Below, piece by piece: positions 36,895 to 44,818 of a stretch of DNA of 64,000 nt. The stretch comes from Prevotella sp. UBA6994 (lineage in GTDB: Bacteria; Bacteroidota; Bacteroidia; Bacteroidales; Bacteroidaceae). A program made the translations under genes and the position numbers. The stretch spans positions 1 to 64,000 of the forward strand of contig DJXW01000030.1 of NCBI GenBank assembly GCA_002449845.1, in the 5' to 3' direction. The notes beneath the pieces are model-generated. The model saw nothing but the letters and a program-made list of their open reading frames with translations, had not been told where the DNA came from and did not search any database. Position 1 is the first letter of the stretch; each line of letters opens with the position of its first letter.

Positions 36895-38640
36895 ATGAAG
36901 AAATTAATATTAATGGCTTGTACGGTGTGGCTTGCTACCACATCCGTACAAGCTCAATATCCACAATTAACCGATGAGGCAAAGCATTTGATTGACTCAT
37001 TGGAAGTTTGTTGGAAAGCGCATAGCGATTCCGCATGGAATGTTGCATTTCCCATCGTGATTGAAGAAGCAAAGGCAGGAAGACCATACGTGCCTTGGGC
37101 TGCTCGTCCTTACGACTTGCGACAGGCAAAGATTCCCGCTTTCCCAGGTGCTGAAGGTGGTGGAATGTTTACCTTTGGCGGTCGTGGCGGAAAAGTGTTG
37201 ACAGTGACCAACCTCAATGATGACGGACCAGGTTCGTTTCGCTGGGCATGTGAACAAGGCGGTGCACGTATCGTAGTGTTTAACGTATCGGGTATCATCC
37301 GTTTGAAATCACCTATCTATGTACGTGCTCCTTATATCACGATAGCAGGACAGACAGCACCAGGCGATGGCGTGATCATTGCTGGTGAGTCGTTCCAAGT
37401 AGATACCCATGACGTGATTGTTCGCCACATGCGCTTCCGTCGTGGAGAGACATTGGTTTGGCATCGTGAAGATTCGTTTGGTGGAAATCCCGTGGGTAAT
37501 ATCATGATTGACCATTGCTCATGTGAGTGGGGCTTGGATGAAAACATCTCTTTCTATCGCCACATGTTCGACTTGGGTGACGGAAAGGACAAACGAAAGG
37601 AACCCACGGTGAACGTGACCATTCAGAATACCATTTCTGCCAAGGCTCTCGACACATGGAACCACTCGTTTGGTTCTACCATCGGTGGAGAGAACACCAC
37701 CTTCATGCGCAACCTTTGGGCAGACAATACGGGTAGAAATCCATCCATCGGATGGGGAGGCGTGTTCAATTTCATCAACAATGTGGTGTACAATTGGGTT
37801 CATCGCACGGCTGACGGAGGCGAATACACTACGATGTCAAACTTTATCAACAATTATTATAAACCAGGTCCACTCACTCCCAAGGAAACAGCGGTTGGAC
37901 ATCGTATCGTGAAATCAGAGAGCAGAAGCGTGAACCTGTTCCCATTCAAGCAATTCGGTCGTATCTATGCAACGGGTAACGTGATGGAGGGATTCCCCGA
38001 GATTACGAAAGACAATTGGAACGGTGGTATTCAGACTGCCGATAAAGATGGTGAAATGGACGAAACGGAATTGGCTTTGATGCGCTCTAACGAACCATTT
38101 GAAATGCCATTCGTTTCTATCATGGGAGCAGAGAGCGCCTTTGATTGGGTACTGAAGAATGCGGGTGCTACGGTGCCTTGCAGAGACATTGTGGACCAAC
38201 GCATTACCGAAGAGGTGCGCACAGGCATTGCTTATTACGTGGATAAATACGAGAAGAAAGTGAAGGATAATCCTTACGGTGACATGTGGGGCTTGCATAA
38301 GAAATCGCAAAATGAGGAAGGCTTTTTCAAGTATCGTCGGTTGGGGAACGATTCTTACAAGAAAGGAATCATCACTGACCCACGACAGATGGGAGGTTAC
38401 CCTGTTTACCAAGATTGGACTCCTCGTGTAGATACCGACGGTGACGGAATGCCCGATGAATGGGAAAAAGCAAATGGCTTGAATCCCAATGATGCCAGTG
38501 ATGCCAACCAGGATTGCAATGGTGACGGATATACGAATATAGAGAAGTACATCAATGCCATACCGACCAATGGAAAGGTGGATTGGCGTAATTTGAATAA
38601 TAACTATGACACACTTGCAGAGAAGGGCAAATTGATGTGA
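36895..38640 (+). CDS. Polysaccharide lyase family 1 pectate lyase
   Basis: 581 residues with a signal peptide (TTSVQAQ). After a helical N-terminal segment, the beta-helix begins IPAFPGAEGGGMFTFGGRGG, then LNDDGPGSFRWAC, APYITIAGQTAPGDG, VIVRHMRFRRGE and NIMIDHCSCEWGLDE, the standard PL1 pattern with the Asp-rich calcium site. The C-terminus carries a calcium-loop segment DTDGDGMPDEWEKANGLNP followed by NQDCNGDGYTNIEKYIN, a thrombospondin-3 or dockerin-like repeat. It should cut de-esterified homogalacturonan, exposing or trimming the RG-II backbone. It lies 42 bases after the giant beta-helix gene, and both are probably co-transcribed. Confidence 0.92.
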   Translation: MKKLILMACTVWLATTSVQAQYPQLTDEAKHLIDSLEVCWKAHSDSAWNVAFPIVIEEAKAGRPYVPWAARPYDLRQAKIPAFPGAEGGGMFTFGGRGGKVLTVTNLNDDGPGSFRWACEQGGARIVVFNVSGIIRLKSPIYVRAPYITIAGQTAPGDGVIIAGESFQVDTHDVIVRHMRFRRGETLVWHREDSFGGNPVGNIMIDHCSCEWGLDENISFYRHMFDLGDGKDKRKEPTVNVTIQNTISAKALDTWNHSFGSTIGGENTTFMRNLWADNTGRNPSIGWGGVFNFINNVVYNWVHRTADGGEYTTMSNFINNYYKPGPLTPKETAVGHRIVKSESRSVNLFPFKQFGRIYATGNVMEGFPEITKDNWNGGIQTADKDGEMDETELALMRSNEPFEMPFVSIMGAESAFDWVLKNAGATVPCRDIVDQRITEEVRTGIAYYVDKYEKKVKDNPYGDMWGLHKKSQNEEGFFKYRRLGNDSYKKGIITDPRQMGGYPVYQDWTPRVDTDGDGMPDEWEKANGLNPNDASDANQDCNGDGYTNIEKYINAIPTNGKVDWRNLNNNYDTLAEKGKLM

Positions 38641-38647
38641 TAGGGTG

Positions 38648-38705
38648 AAGGCCTTTCAGGTTTTTAAGGACAGTATTATCGTTAATGACCTAAAAGACCT
38701 TTAAA
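38648..38705 (+). terminator. Imperfect hairpin between the lyase and the transketolase operon
   Basis: AAGGCCTTTCAGGT (38648-38661) pairs with ACCTAAAAGACCTT (38688-38701) with two A-C mismatches around a 26-base loop, followed by TAAAAA. It could end lyase transcription or act as a leader structure for the transketolase genes. Confidence 0.4.
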
Positions 38706-38711
38706 AACAAA

Positions 38712-39683
38712 ATGAAAATGAAGACAAAAGAATTACAACTCATAGCGGAGAAGAATAGAAAACGCTTAGTGGAAGTGGTCTTCAAGGCAAAAGCAGGACA
38801 TATCGGTGGAGATTTGTCCTGCTTGAACGTGATGACGGCTCTCTACTTTCACGTGATGAACATTGACCATTCACCATTGAACATTGAACATTCTTCATCC
38901 ATTGACCATTCACCATTGACCATTGACCATTCTTCCGATGCGCCAGCCAATGTTCAATGTTCAATGTTCAATGTTCAATCTCCAGAAGCCAATGTTCAAT
39001 GGCAAAATCGTGATAGGTTTGTCTTGAGCAAAGGACATTGCGCAGAGTCTTTGTACGTGACCCTTGAGGCAAAGGGATTTCTCAAACCAGAGATACTCGA
39101 CACGTTGGGACAATTCGGTTCCATTCTCAGTGGACACCCCACGATAGAGGTTCCAGGCATAGAGGTGAATAGTGGAGCCTTAGGACACGGGTTGAGTATT
39201 GGCTTGGGAATGGCATTGGCAGCCAAGATGGATGGAAAAGACTATCACACGTACGTGCTGATGGGGGATGGAGAACAAGGTGAAGGCTCTATTTACGAAG
39301 CCGCAATGGCTGCTAATCGTTATCATCTTGACAACTTGGTAGCCATCATTGACAGAAACCATCTTCAGATCAGTGGAAATACTGAAGACGTGATGCCCCT
39401 TGATAGTATCTACGACCGTTGGACAGCTTTCGGATGGGACGTGAAAGAGATGAACGGTGACTCAATGGAAAGTATCGTCAACACCTTTGATTCCATAGAC
39501 TATCATCTTGGCAAACCTCATTTGTTGGTGAGTCAAAGTACGAAAGGATTTGGCGTGAGTTTCATGGAAGGTGTGGCGAAGTGGCATCATGGTGTGCTGA
39601 ATGCCGAACAGTGCGAAGCCGCCGTGAAGGAGATAGAAGAGAGAATAAACAGATTAATCAACATCGAAGAAAAGGGAGAGTGA
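38712..39683 (+). CDS. Transketolase N-terminal subunit, predicted apulose-4-phosphate transketolase, with in-frame heptad insert
   Basis: 323 residues. The thiamine-diphosphate half of a split transketolase: KAGHIGGDLSCLNVMTALYF, RDRFVLSKGHCAESLY, NSGALGHGLSIGLGMALA and the cofactor motif MGDGEQGEGSIYEAAMAANR with HLDNLVAIIDRN. Residues about 49-96 are foreign to the family: a low-complexity stretch with IDHSPLTIDHSSDAPANVQ encoded by a heptad-armed repeat, placed in the loop before RDRF. Without it the length is the usual roughly 275. With the C-terminal subunit 22 bases downstream, an FGGY kinase and an isomerase, the gene order matches the non-oxidative D-apiose pathway, in which this enzyme makes xylulose 5-phosphate and dihydroxyacetone phosphate. 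Another sugar phosphate is possible. Confidence 0.85.
   Translation: MKMKTKELQLIAEKNRKRLVEVVFKAKAGHIGGDLSCLNVMTALYFHVMNIDHSPLNIEHSSSIDHSPLTIDHSSDAPANVQCSMFNVQSPEANVQWQNRDRFVLSKGHCAESLYVTLEAKGFLKPEILDTLGQFGSILSGHPTIEVPGIEVNSGALGHGLSIGLGMALAAKMDGKDYHTYVLMGDGEQGEGSIYEAAMAANRYHLDNLVAIIDRNHLQISGNTEDVMPLDSIYDRWTAFGWDVKEMNGDSMESIVNTFDSIDYHLGKPHLLVSQSTKGFGVSFMEGVAKWHHGVLNAEQCEAAVKEIEERINRLINIEEKGE
38859..39000 (+). repeat. Heptad-armed inverted element inside the transketolase subunit gene (coding, in frame)
   Basis: A left arm of ATTGACC/ATTGAAC units, the core GACCATTCTTCCGATGCGCC, then AGCCAATG and a right arm of GTTCAAT units. Encodes SIDHSPLTIDHSSDAPANVQ and then CSMFNVQ. Where the phase would read CAT TGA, the codon is TCA or TCT instead. 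Confidence 0.88.
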
Positions 39684-39704
39684 TATTCCCACATTATATT
39701 ATAT

Positions 39705-40652
39705 ATGATTGCATGTAGAAAAATGTTTACCGACACGTTGCTGGAATTGGCACGTGAGGATAAGGACATTATCGCGGTGACTACAGACGCACGAGGTTCC
39801 GTGACGTTAGGCGACTTTGCGGAACAATTGCCCAAGCAATTCGTGGAATGTGGCATAGCCGAACAAAATGCCGTGGGCATTTCAGCAGGATTGGCGCATA
39901 GTGGAAAGAAAGTCTTTTGTTGTGGTCCTGCATGTTTCTATGTGGCTCGTTCGCTGGAGCAGGTGAAAGTAGATCTTGCCTATAGCGAAAATCCCGTTAC
40001 GATATTGGGTGTAAGTGGAGGAGTGGCATACGGTGCATTGGGGGCAACACATCATTCCTTGCATGATATTGCCGTATTGCGCACATTCCCAGGAATGACC
40101 GTGTGTCTTCCAAGTGATTGGCGAGTGACAAGAAAGTTGGTAAAGTTTTTAGTTGATTTCGATAAACCGTGTTATGTGCGAGTGGGTCGTGCTGCCGTTC
40201 CAGACGTGTATGCAAACGATGACTTCCATTTTGAATTGGGTAAGGCCATAACTGTAGTGGATGGCAATGACCTGACGCTTGTTGCCACTGGCGAAACCGT
40301 TTATCACGCATGGCAAGCCGCACTCCAATTAAAGGAACAAGGTATTTCTGCCCGTGTGTTAGACATGTCATGGATAAAGCCATTTGATCAGGATGCAATC
40401 CTCAAGGCTGCGAAAGAAACGGGTAGGATAGTGACCATCGAGGAACACAGTCAGTTTGGAGGCTTAGGAGCAATGGTATGTGAAGTGTTGAGCGAACATC
40501 CCGTTCCCGTGCGTATTATCGGAATCCCGGATGAGAATGTGGTACATGGTACGAATGCAGAAATATTCCATTATTATGGAATGGATGCAGAAGGAATCGT
40601 ATCTAAGACCCTTGACTTCATTAACTCTGCAAAATCCATTTGCCATGAATAA
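39705..40652 (+). CDS. Transketolase C-terminal subunit, predicted apulose-4-phosphate transketolase
   Basis: 315 residues: the pyrimidine-binding and C-terminal domains of a split transketolase. Visible are ITTDARGS-like AVTTDARGSVTLGDFAEQLP, FVECGIAEQNAVGISAGLAH with the catalytic Glu, the GATHHSLHDIAVLRTFPGM loop, and the C-terminal domain VVDGNDLTLVATGETVYHA through EEHSQFGGLGAMVCEVL. It should pair with the subunit encoded just upstream. Its TAA overlaps the kinase ATG by eight bases, so the kinase is translationally coupled. No repeat insert is present in this subunit. Confidence 0.88.
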   Translation: MIACRKMFTDTLLELAREDKDIIAVTTDARGSVTLGDFAEQLPKQFVECGIAEQNAVGISAGLAHSGKKVFCCGPACFYVARSLEQVKVDLAYSENPVTILGVSGGVAYGALGATHHSLHDIAVLRTFPGMTVCLPSDWRVTRKLVKFLVDFDKPCYVRVGRAAVPDVYANDDFHFELGKAITVVDGNDLTLVATGETVYHAWQAALQLKEQGISARVLDMSWIKPFDQDAILKAAKETGRIVTIEEHSQFGGLGAMVCEVLSEHPVPVRIIGIPDENVVHGTNAEIFHYYGMDAEGIVSKTLDFINSAKSICHE

Positions 40653-42222
40653 GATTATTGCTATCGACCAAAGCACGTCATCCACCAAGGCAATGTTGTT
40701 TGACGAGCAATGTAAGATGTTGGCTCGTTGCCATGTGGACCATCAACAGTACTATCCTCAAGCAGGATGGGTAGAGCATGATGCAGAAGAAATCTACCTC
40801 AATACAGTAGAGGCTATCAGACAACTGATTGACCAATCTTTAATCATTGACCATTCACCATTGACCATTGACCATTCATCATTGAGCATTGACCATTCAT
40901 TTGATGCGCCAGCCAATGTTCAATGTTCAATGTTCAATGTTCAATCTTCCAACGTTCAATACTCTTTGGCAATTACCAACCAACGAGAAACGGTGGTGGT
41001 TTGGGACAAAACCACAGGCAAACCCGTTTACCATGCACTTGTATGGCAAGACAACCGTGGTGCGGAGCTTTGTCAACAATTGAAAGACCAAGGTGAGTCT
41101 GGACGAGTGTTTGAAAAGAGTGGCTTGCTGATTGACCCTAATTTCTCTGCTACGGGAGTGAGATGGATTCTCGACAACGTAGAGGGAGCGAAACAAGATG
41201 CTAAGGATGGCAAATTGTTGATGGGAACCATTGAAACATGGCTCATTTGGAAACTCACGGGAGGAAAGAGTTTCTATACAGATACCACCAATGCTTCCCG
41301 CACCATGCTGTTTAATATTCATACGATGGATTGGGATGATGATTTACTTGACATCTTCCAAATTCCAAGAAGTATGTTGGCACAGGTGTTACCTTGTGAT
41401 GCTGTATTTGGCGAAACCACTGTCGAGGGGTTATTTGATAAGCCTATTCCCATTGCTGGAGTGTTGGGTGATTCCCACGGAGCACTTGTAGGACAAATGT
41501 GCTTCACGAAAGGCTCAGGAAAGGTAACATACGGTACGGGTTCTTCCGTGATGGTGAATATTGGTGAAGAGCCACTTCCTGCTCCAGAAGGATTGGTTAC
41601 GTCGGTTGGCTTCTCAGCACTTGGCAGACATTTCTATGGATTTGAAGGAAATATCTATAGTACGGGAGCCACGTTGAAATGGATTGCAGACCAATTGAAA
41701 TTAGTAAACGCTCCCAGTGAGATGGAAGCAGAGGCTACTACGGTAGATTCAACCAATGGCGTTTATATCGTTCCTGCCTTTGCTGGAATGGGCGCTCCTT
41801 GGTGGAAACCTAATGCCAAGGCAGGTGTCGTTGGAATGACGTTCTCCACAACACGTGCGCATTTTCTTCGAGCAGCCTTAGAGTCGATAGCTTATCAAGT
41901 GAAAGACTTGATAGAAGTCATGGCAAAAGGTACTGGTGGTAAGTTGAGCGAGATTTGTGCTGATGGCGGACCAACCAAAAATCATTTCTTGATGCAGTTT
42001 CAGGCTGATTTGCTTGATTCTCCCGTCGTTTGTACTGAGGTGGAAGATGCGTCTGCGCTCGGTGCAGTCATCATGAACGGGTTTGCCAGGAAAATATGGA
42101 CCTCATTTGACGATGTGGTAGGTCTGCGAAAGGTGACACAAGTCATTCAACCTCATCACACTGATGATATGGATTTATTATATCAAGGATGGCGAAGAGC
42201 CGTCGAGCAAATCATTCAATAA
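40645..42222 (+). CDS. FGGY-family sugar kinase (glycerol-kinase-like), predicted apulose kinase, with in-frame heptad insert
   Basis: 525 residues from the ATG at 40645; an upstream in-frame extension overlaps the transketolase gene and is not needed. Signatures are IAIDQSTSSTKAMLFD (phosphate-binding), NQRETVVVWDKTTGKPVYHA, VWQDNRGAELC, VTYGTGSSVMVNIGE and GGPTKNHFLMQFQAD. It is closest in look to glycerol kinases. Residues about 65-108 are a low-complexity insert (IDHSFDAPANVQCSMFNVQ) replacing the loop before the NQRET strand. Together with the split transketolase and the isomerase it fits phosphorylation of D-apulose; a glycerol or ketose kinase is the alternative. Confidence 0.85.
   Translation: MNKIIAIDQSTSSTKAMLFDEQCKMLARCHVDHQQYYPQAGWVEHDAEEIYLNTVEAIRQLIDQSLIIDHSPLTIDHSSLSIDHSFDAPANVQCSMFNVQSSNVQYSLAITNQRETVVVWDKTTGKPVYHALVWQDNRGAELCQQLKDQGESGRVFEKSGLLIDPNFSATGVRWILDNVEGAKQDAKDGKLLMGTIETWLIWKLTGGKSFYTDTTNASRTMLFNIHTMDWDDDLLDIFQIPRSMLAQVLPCDAVFGETTVEGLFDKPIPIAGVLGDSHGALVGQMCFTKGSGKVTYGTGSSVMVNIGEEPLPAPEGLVTSVGFSALGRHFYGFEGNIYSTGATLKWIADQLKLVNAPSEMEAEATTVDSTNGVYIVPAFAGMGAPWWKPNAKAGVVGMTFSTTRAHFLRAALESIAYQVKDLIEVMAKGTGGKLSEICADGGPTKNHFLMQFQADLLDSPVVCTEVEDASALGAVIMNGFARKIWTSFDDVVGLRKVTQVIQPHHTDDMDLLYQGWRRAVEQIIQ
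40838..40968 (+). repeat. Heptad-armed inverted element inside the FGGY kinase gene (coding, in frame)
   Basis: ATTGACC-type heptads, the core GACCATTCATTTGATGCGCC, AGCCAATG, then GTTCAAT heptads. Encodes TIDHSSLSIDHSFDAPANVQ and then CSMFNVQ, the same peptide and the same frame as the transketolase copy 2 kb upstream. Confidence 0.88.
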
Positions 42223-42253
42223 ACAATTATTCAAATCAAAATACCTAATAACA

Positions 42254-43690
42254 ATGAGAAACGGAAAAACATGTTTTGGCGTGATTATAGGAACACGCGC
42301 CTATTTTAATTCTGAATTGGCACGAGATGTACGTACGCAGTTGTTGAAGACCATCGAGCAACTGGGTTTCGAGTACGTGATATTGCCAGAGGATGCTACA
42401 CCCACAGGTAGCAGTAGTATTGAGACACGCGAGGATGGGCTGAAAGTTGCCAAGCAATTTCGTGAACATCGTGATGAGATTGACGGTATCATCGTATCGT
42501 TGCCAAACTTCGGCTTTGAGATAGGTATCATCAATGCCATCAGCGATGCCGATTTGAATGTGCCCGTACTCGTTCAGGCTTGTGACGATGAAAACGATAA
42601 GGTTGACCTTGACAATCGTCGTGATGCTTTCTGCGGTAAAATATCCGTATGCAACAATCTCTATCAGTATGGCATTCCTTTCACTGATACCACGTTGCAC
42701 ACCTATTCTATTTATAGTCAGTTATTAGCGAAAGACTTGGAGAAGTTTGCCGCTATATGTAGGGTGGTGAATGGCTTGCGTCATTGTCGTATCGGACAGA
42801 TAGGTACTCGTCCGTTGGGCTTTAATACCTGTAGAGCCAGTGAGAAACTTCTTCAGAGAAGTGGTATTACCGTCGTTCCCGCAGATCTTTCGGAGATTCT
42901 CTTTGCCGCACAAAAGATTGGCGATGATGATCCCAAGTTTATCAAGATGTGCGAACGGTTGTATAACTATGCGGAGGTACCAGAAAACTATCGTGAGAAA
43001 CTGAAACTACAAGCTAAGTTTGGTGTCGCTGTTGAAGATTGGATTGAATCCAACGACGTACAGGCTGTAGCCATTCAGTGTTGGGATTCTTTGGAACAGA
43101 ATTATGGTTGTGCAGCTTGCGTTACCATGTCAATGTTGGGCGATAAGTTGATTCCCGCAGCCTGTGAGACCGATATTGCCGGAGCCGTTTCAATGTACGC
43201 CTTGACACTTGCTTCCGGAAAGTCTTCTGCTTTGCTCGATTGGAACAACAACTTTGCTGAAGATCGCAACAAATGTGTATGTACTCATTGCGGCAATTAT
43301 CCTAAGTCGTTTGTGCAAAACAATTTGAAGTTGGGACCACTTGGCGTTCTCGGTCGTACACTTGGAAAGGTGAATACGTTTGGAGCAGTTTATGCCAAGG
43401 TAACGGCAGGTGATTTCACGTTCTTCCGCATCTCTACTGATGATCCACGGGGATGTATCAAGGCTTATCTTGGCAAGGGCGAAATCACTGACGATCCATA
43501 CGGAATGGATGGTTGTATTGCCGTGACGAAGGTTGACAACTTACAAAAGCTCATGAAGTATATCTGCAAGAATGGTTTCGAGCATCATGTCGCCATGTGT
43601 CGTACCGATGTGGTCGATATTCTCAACGAGGCTGTCGAAACGTATTTAGGCTGGGAGATGTATGTGCAGAGTGAGAGTTTTGAGATGTGA
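42254..43690 (+). CDS. Sugar isomerase of the fucose/arabinose isomerase superfamily, predicted D-apiose isomerase
   Basis: 478 residues; I chose the ATG at 42254 (MRNGKTCFGVIIGTRAYFN) since the 30 preceding codons overlap the kinase gene. The fold pattern fits the L-fucose/L-arabinose isomerase superfamily: GIIVSLPNFGFEIGIINAI, IGQIGTRPLGFNTC, AVAIQCWDSLEQNYGCAAC, MLGDKLIPAACETDIAGAVS and a C-terminal barrel with CVCTHCGNYP. Glu and Asp of ACETDIAG are the likely metal ligands. It is clearly different from the FucI at 30626. Its place after a split transketolase and kinase supports conversion of D-apiose to D-apulose. It ends 111 bases before the convergent dehydrogenase gene. Confidence 0.85.
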   Translation: MRNGKTCFGVIIGTRAYFNSELARDVRTQLLKTIEQLGFEYVILPEDATPTGSSSIETREDGLKVAKQFREHRDEIDGIIVSLPNFGFEIGIINAISDADLNVPVLVQACDDENDKVDLDNRRDAFCGKISVCNNLYQYGIPFTDTTLHTYSIYSQLLAKDLEKFAAICRVVNGLRHCRIGQIGTRPLGFNTCRASEKLLQRSGITVVPADLSEILFAAQKIGDDDPKFIKMCERLYNYAEVPENYREKLKLQAKFGVAVEDWIESNDVQAVAIQCWDSLEQNYGCAACVTMSMLGDKLIPAACETDIAGAVSMYALTLASGKSSALLDWNNNFAEDRNKCVCTHCGNYPKSFVQNNLKLGPLGVLGRTLGKVNTFGAVYAKVTAGDFTFFRISTDDPRGCIKAYLGKGEITDDPYGMDGCIAVTKVDNLQKLMKYICKNGFEHHVAMCRTDVVDILNEAVETYLGWEMYVQSESFEM

Positions 43691-43798
43691 GAAATAAGAG
43701 GTAAGGGGTGAGAGGTGAGAGATTAGCCTTTGTGCTTGAGACTCAAGCTGCCGTAGCTATTCTCTTACCTCTCACCCCTCACTTCTCACCTCCTCATT
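43686..43798. repeat. Heptad hairpin element with TACGGC core between convergent genes
   Basis: GGGGTGAGAGGTGAGAGAT (43704-43722) faces a near-perfect complementary arm of CTCTTACCTCTCACCCC (about 43761-43777), and CTTGAGACTCAAG in the loop is itself a palindrome. Units repeat every seven bases. The reverse complement of the loop, CTACGGCAGCTTGAGTCTCA, matches the core at 26940. Lying between convergent genes it could end transcription from both sides. Confidence 0.85.
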
Positions 43799-43801
43799 TT
43801 C

Positions 43802-44818
43802 TCAAAACTCCACCAAAATTCGGAATACCTTGCCAGGTTGCTCAGCCCATGCTTGCATGGCTTGGGCTGCATCCTCTGGCTTTACCACTCGGGAAATCAA
43901 TGACTCCGTAGGACAATTGCCCTTTTCCAAATAATGAATCACGGCACGGAAATCGGAGGGTTGCGCATTGCGAGAACCACGAATGTCGAGTTCCTTTTGT
44001 ACGAAATATTTGGTTTGGAACGACACTTCCGTCTTGGCGTAGCCAATGCAAATTACACGACCAGTGAATGCTACTTCATCTACTGCCATTTGGTAGGTCA
44101 CCGTACTTCCCACTGCCTCTATCACTACGTCTGGACCAAATCCTGATGTCATTTCCAGCAGTTTCTGGTGTACGTCGTCTTTCAATGTGTTGATGGTGTA
44201 ACTGGCTCCCATCTCTTTGGCGAGAGCTAACTTATCATCATCAATGTCTGCCGCAATAACGGTTGCTCCTCGTTGGGCAGAACGTACCACGGCTCCCATA
44301 CCCACCATTCCACATCCAATGACCATCACTACGTCGATGTCGGTCACTTGTGCGCGAGATACGGCATGAAAACCAACACTCATGGGTTCTATCAATGCAC
44401 AGGTGCGAGGCGACAGTAATCCCGCAGGGATGATTTTCTCCCAGGGCAGTGTGATGTATTCACGCATGGCACCATTGCGTTGTACGCCCAACGTCTCGTT
44501 GTGCTGACAAGCGTTCACCCTGCCATTTCTGCAAGACGCACATTTTCCGCAATTGGTATAGGGATTCACCGTTACAGTCATTCCTGGCTTGAGTCCTTCG
44601 GGTACGTTTTCTCCCACTTCCACAATGACAGCCCCCACCTCATGACCAGGTATAACGGGCATTTTCACCATGGGATTCTTACCTAAGTAGGTGCTGAGGT
44701 CCGAACCACAGAATCCTACGTATTTCAATTCCAGTAGCACTTCGTCTGCCTTTAATACGGGCTTTTCGATATTTACGACCGCCATCTCTTTCACGGCGGC
44801 AATTTGTATTGCTTTCAT
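43802..44818 (-). CDS. Zinc-dependent alcohol dehydrogenase (MDR family), predicted L-galactonate 5-dehydrogenase
   Basis: 338 residues. Catalytic zinc ligands are in YVGFCGSDLSTY and VIPGHEVGAVI; the structural zinc motif is NCGKCASCRNGRVNAC; the NAD site is VMVIGCGMVGMGAVV. The C-terminal segment RGSRNAQPSDFRAVIHYLEKG resembles the GSRNA-x-P-x-DF stretch I recall from the E. coli L-galactonate oxidoreductase. With a lactonase and an aldo/keto reductase upstream, I infer oxidation of L-galactonate to D-tagaturonate, which would enter uronate metabolism. Sorbitol- or threonine-type activity cannot be excluded. Its ATG overlaps the stop of the lactonase gene by four bases; last gene of a three-gene minus-strand operon. 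Confidence 0.85.
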   Translation of the reverse strand: MKAIQIAAVKEMAVVNIEKPVLKADEVLLELKYVGFCGSDLSTYLGKNPMVKMPVIPGHEVGAVIVEVGENVPEGLKPGMTVTVNPYTNCGKCASCRNGRVNACQHNETLGVQRNGAMREYITLPWEKIIPAGLLSPRTCALIEPMSVGFHAVSRAQVTDIDVVMVIGCGMVGMGAVVRSAQRGATVIAADIDDDKLALAKEMGASYTINTLKDDVHQKLLEMTSGFGPDVVIEAVGSTVTYQMAVDEVAFTGRVICIGYAKTEVSFQTKYFVQKELDIRGSRNAQPSDFRAVIHYLEKGNCPTESLISRVVKPEDAAQAMQAWAEQPGKVFRILVEF

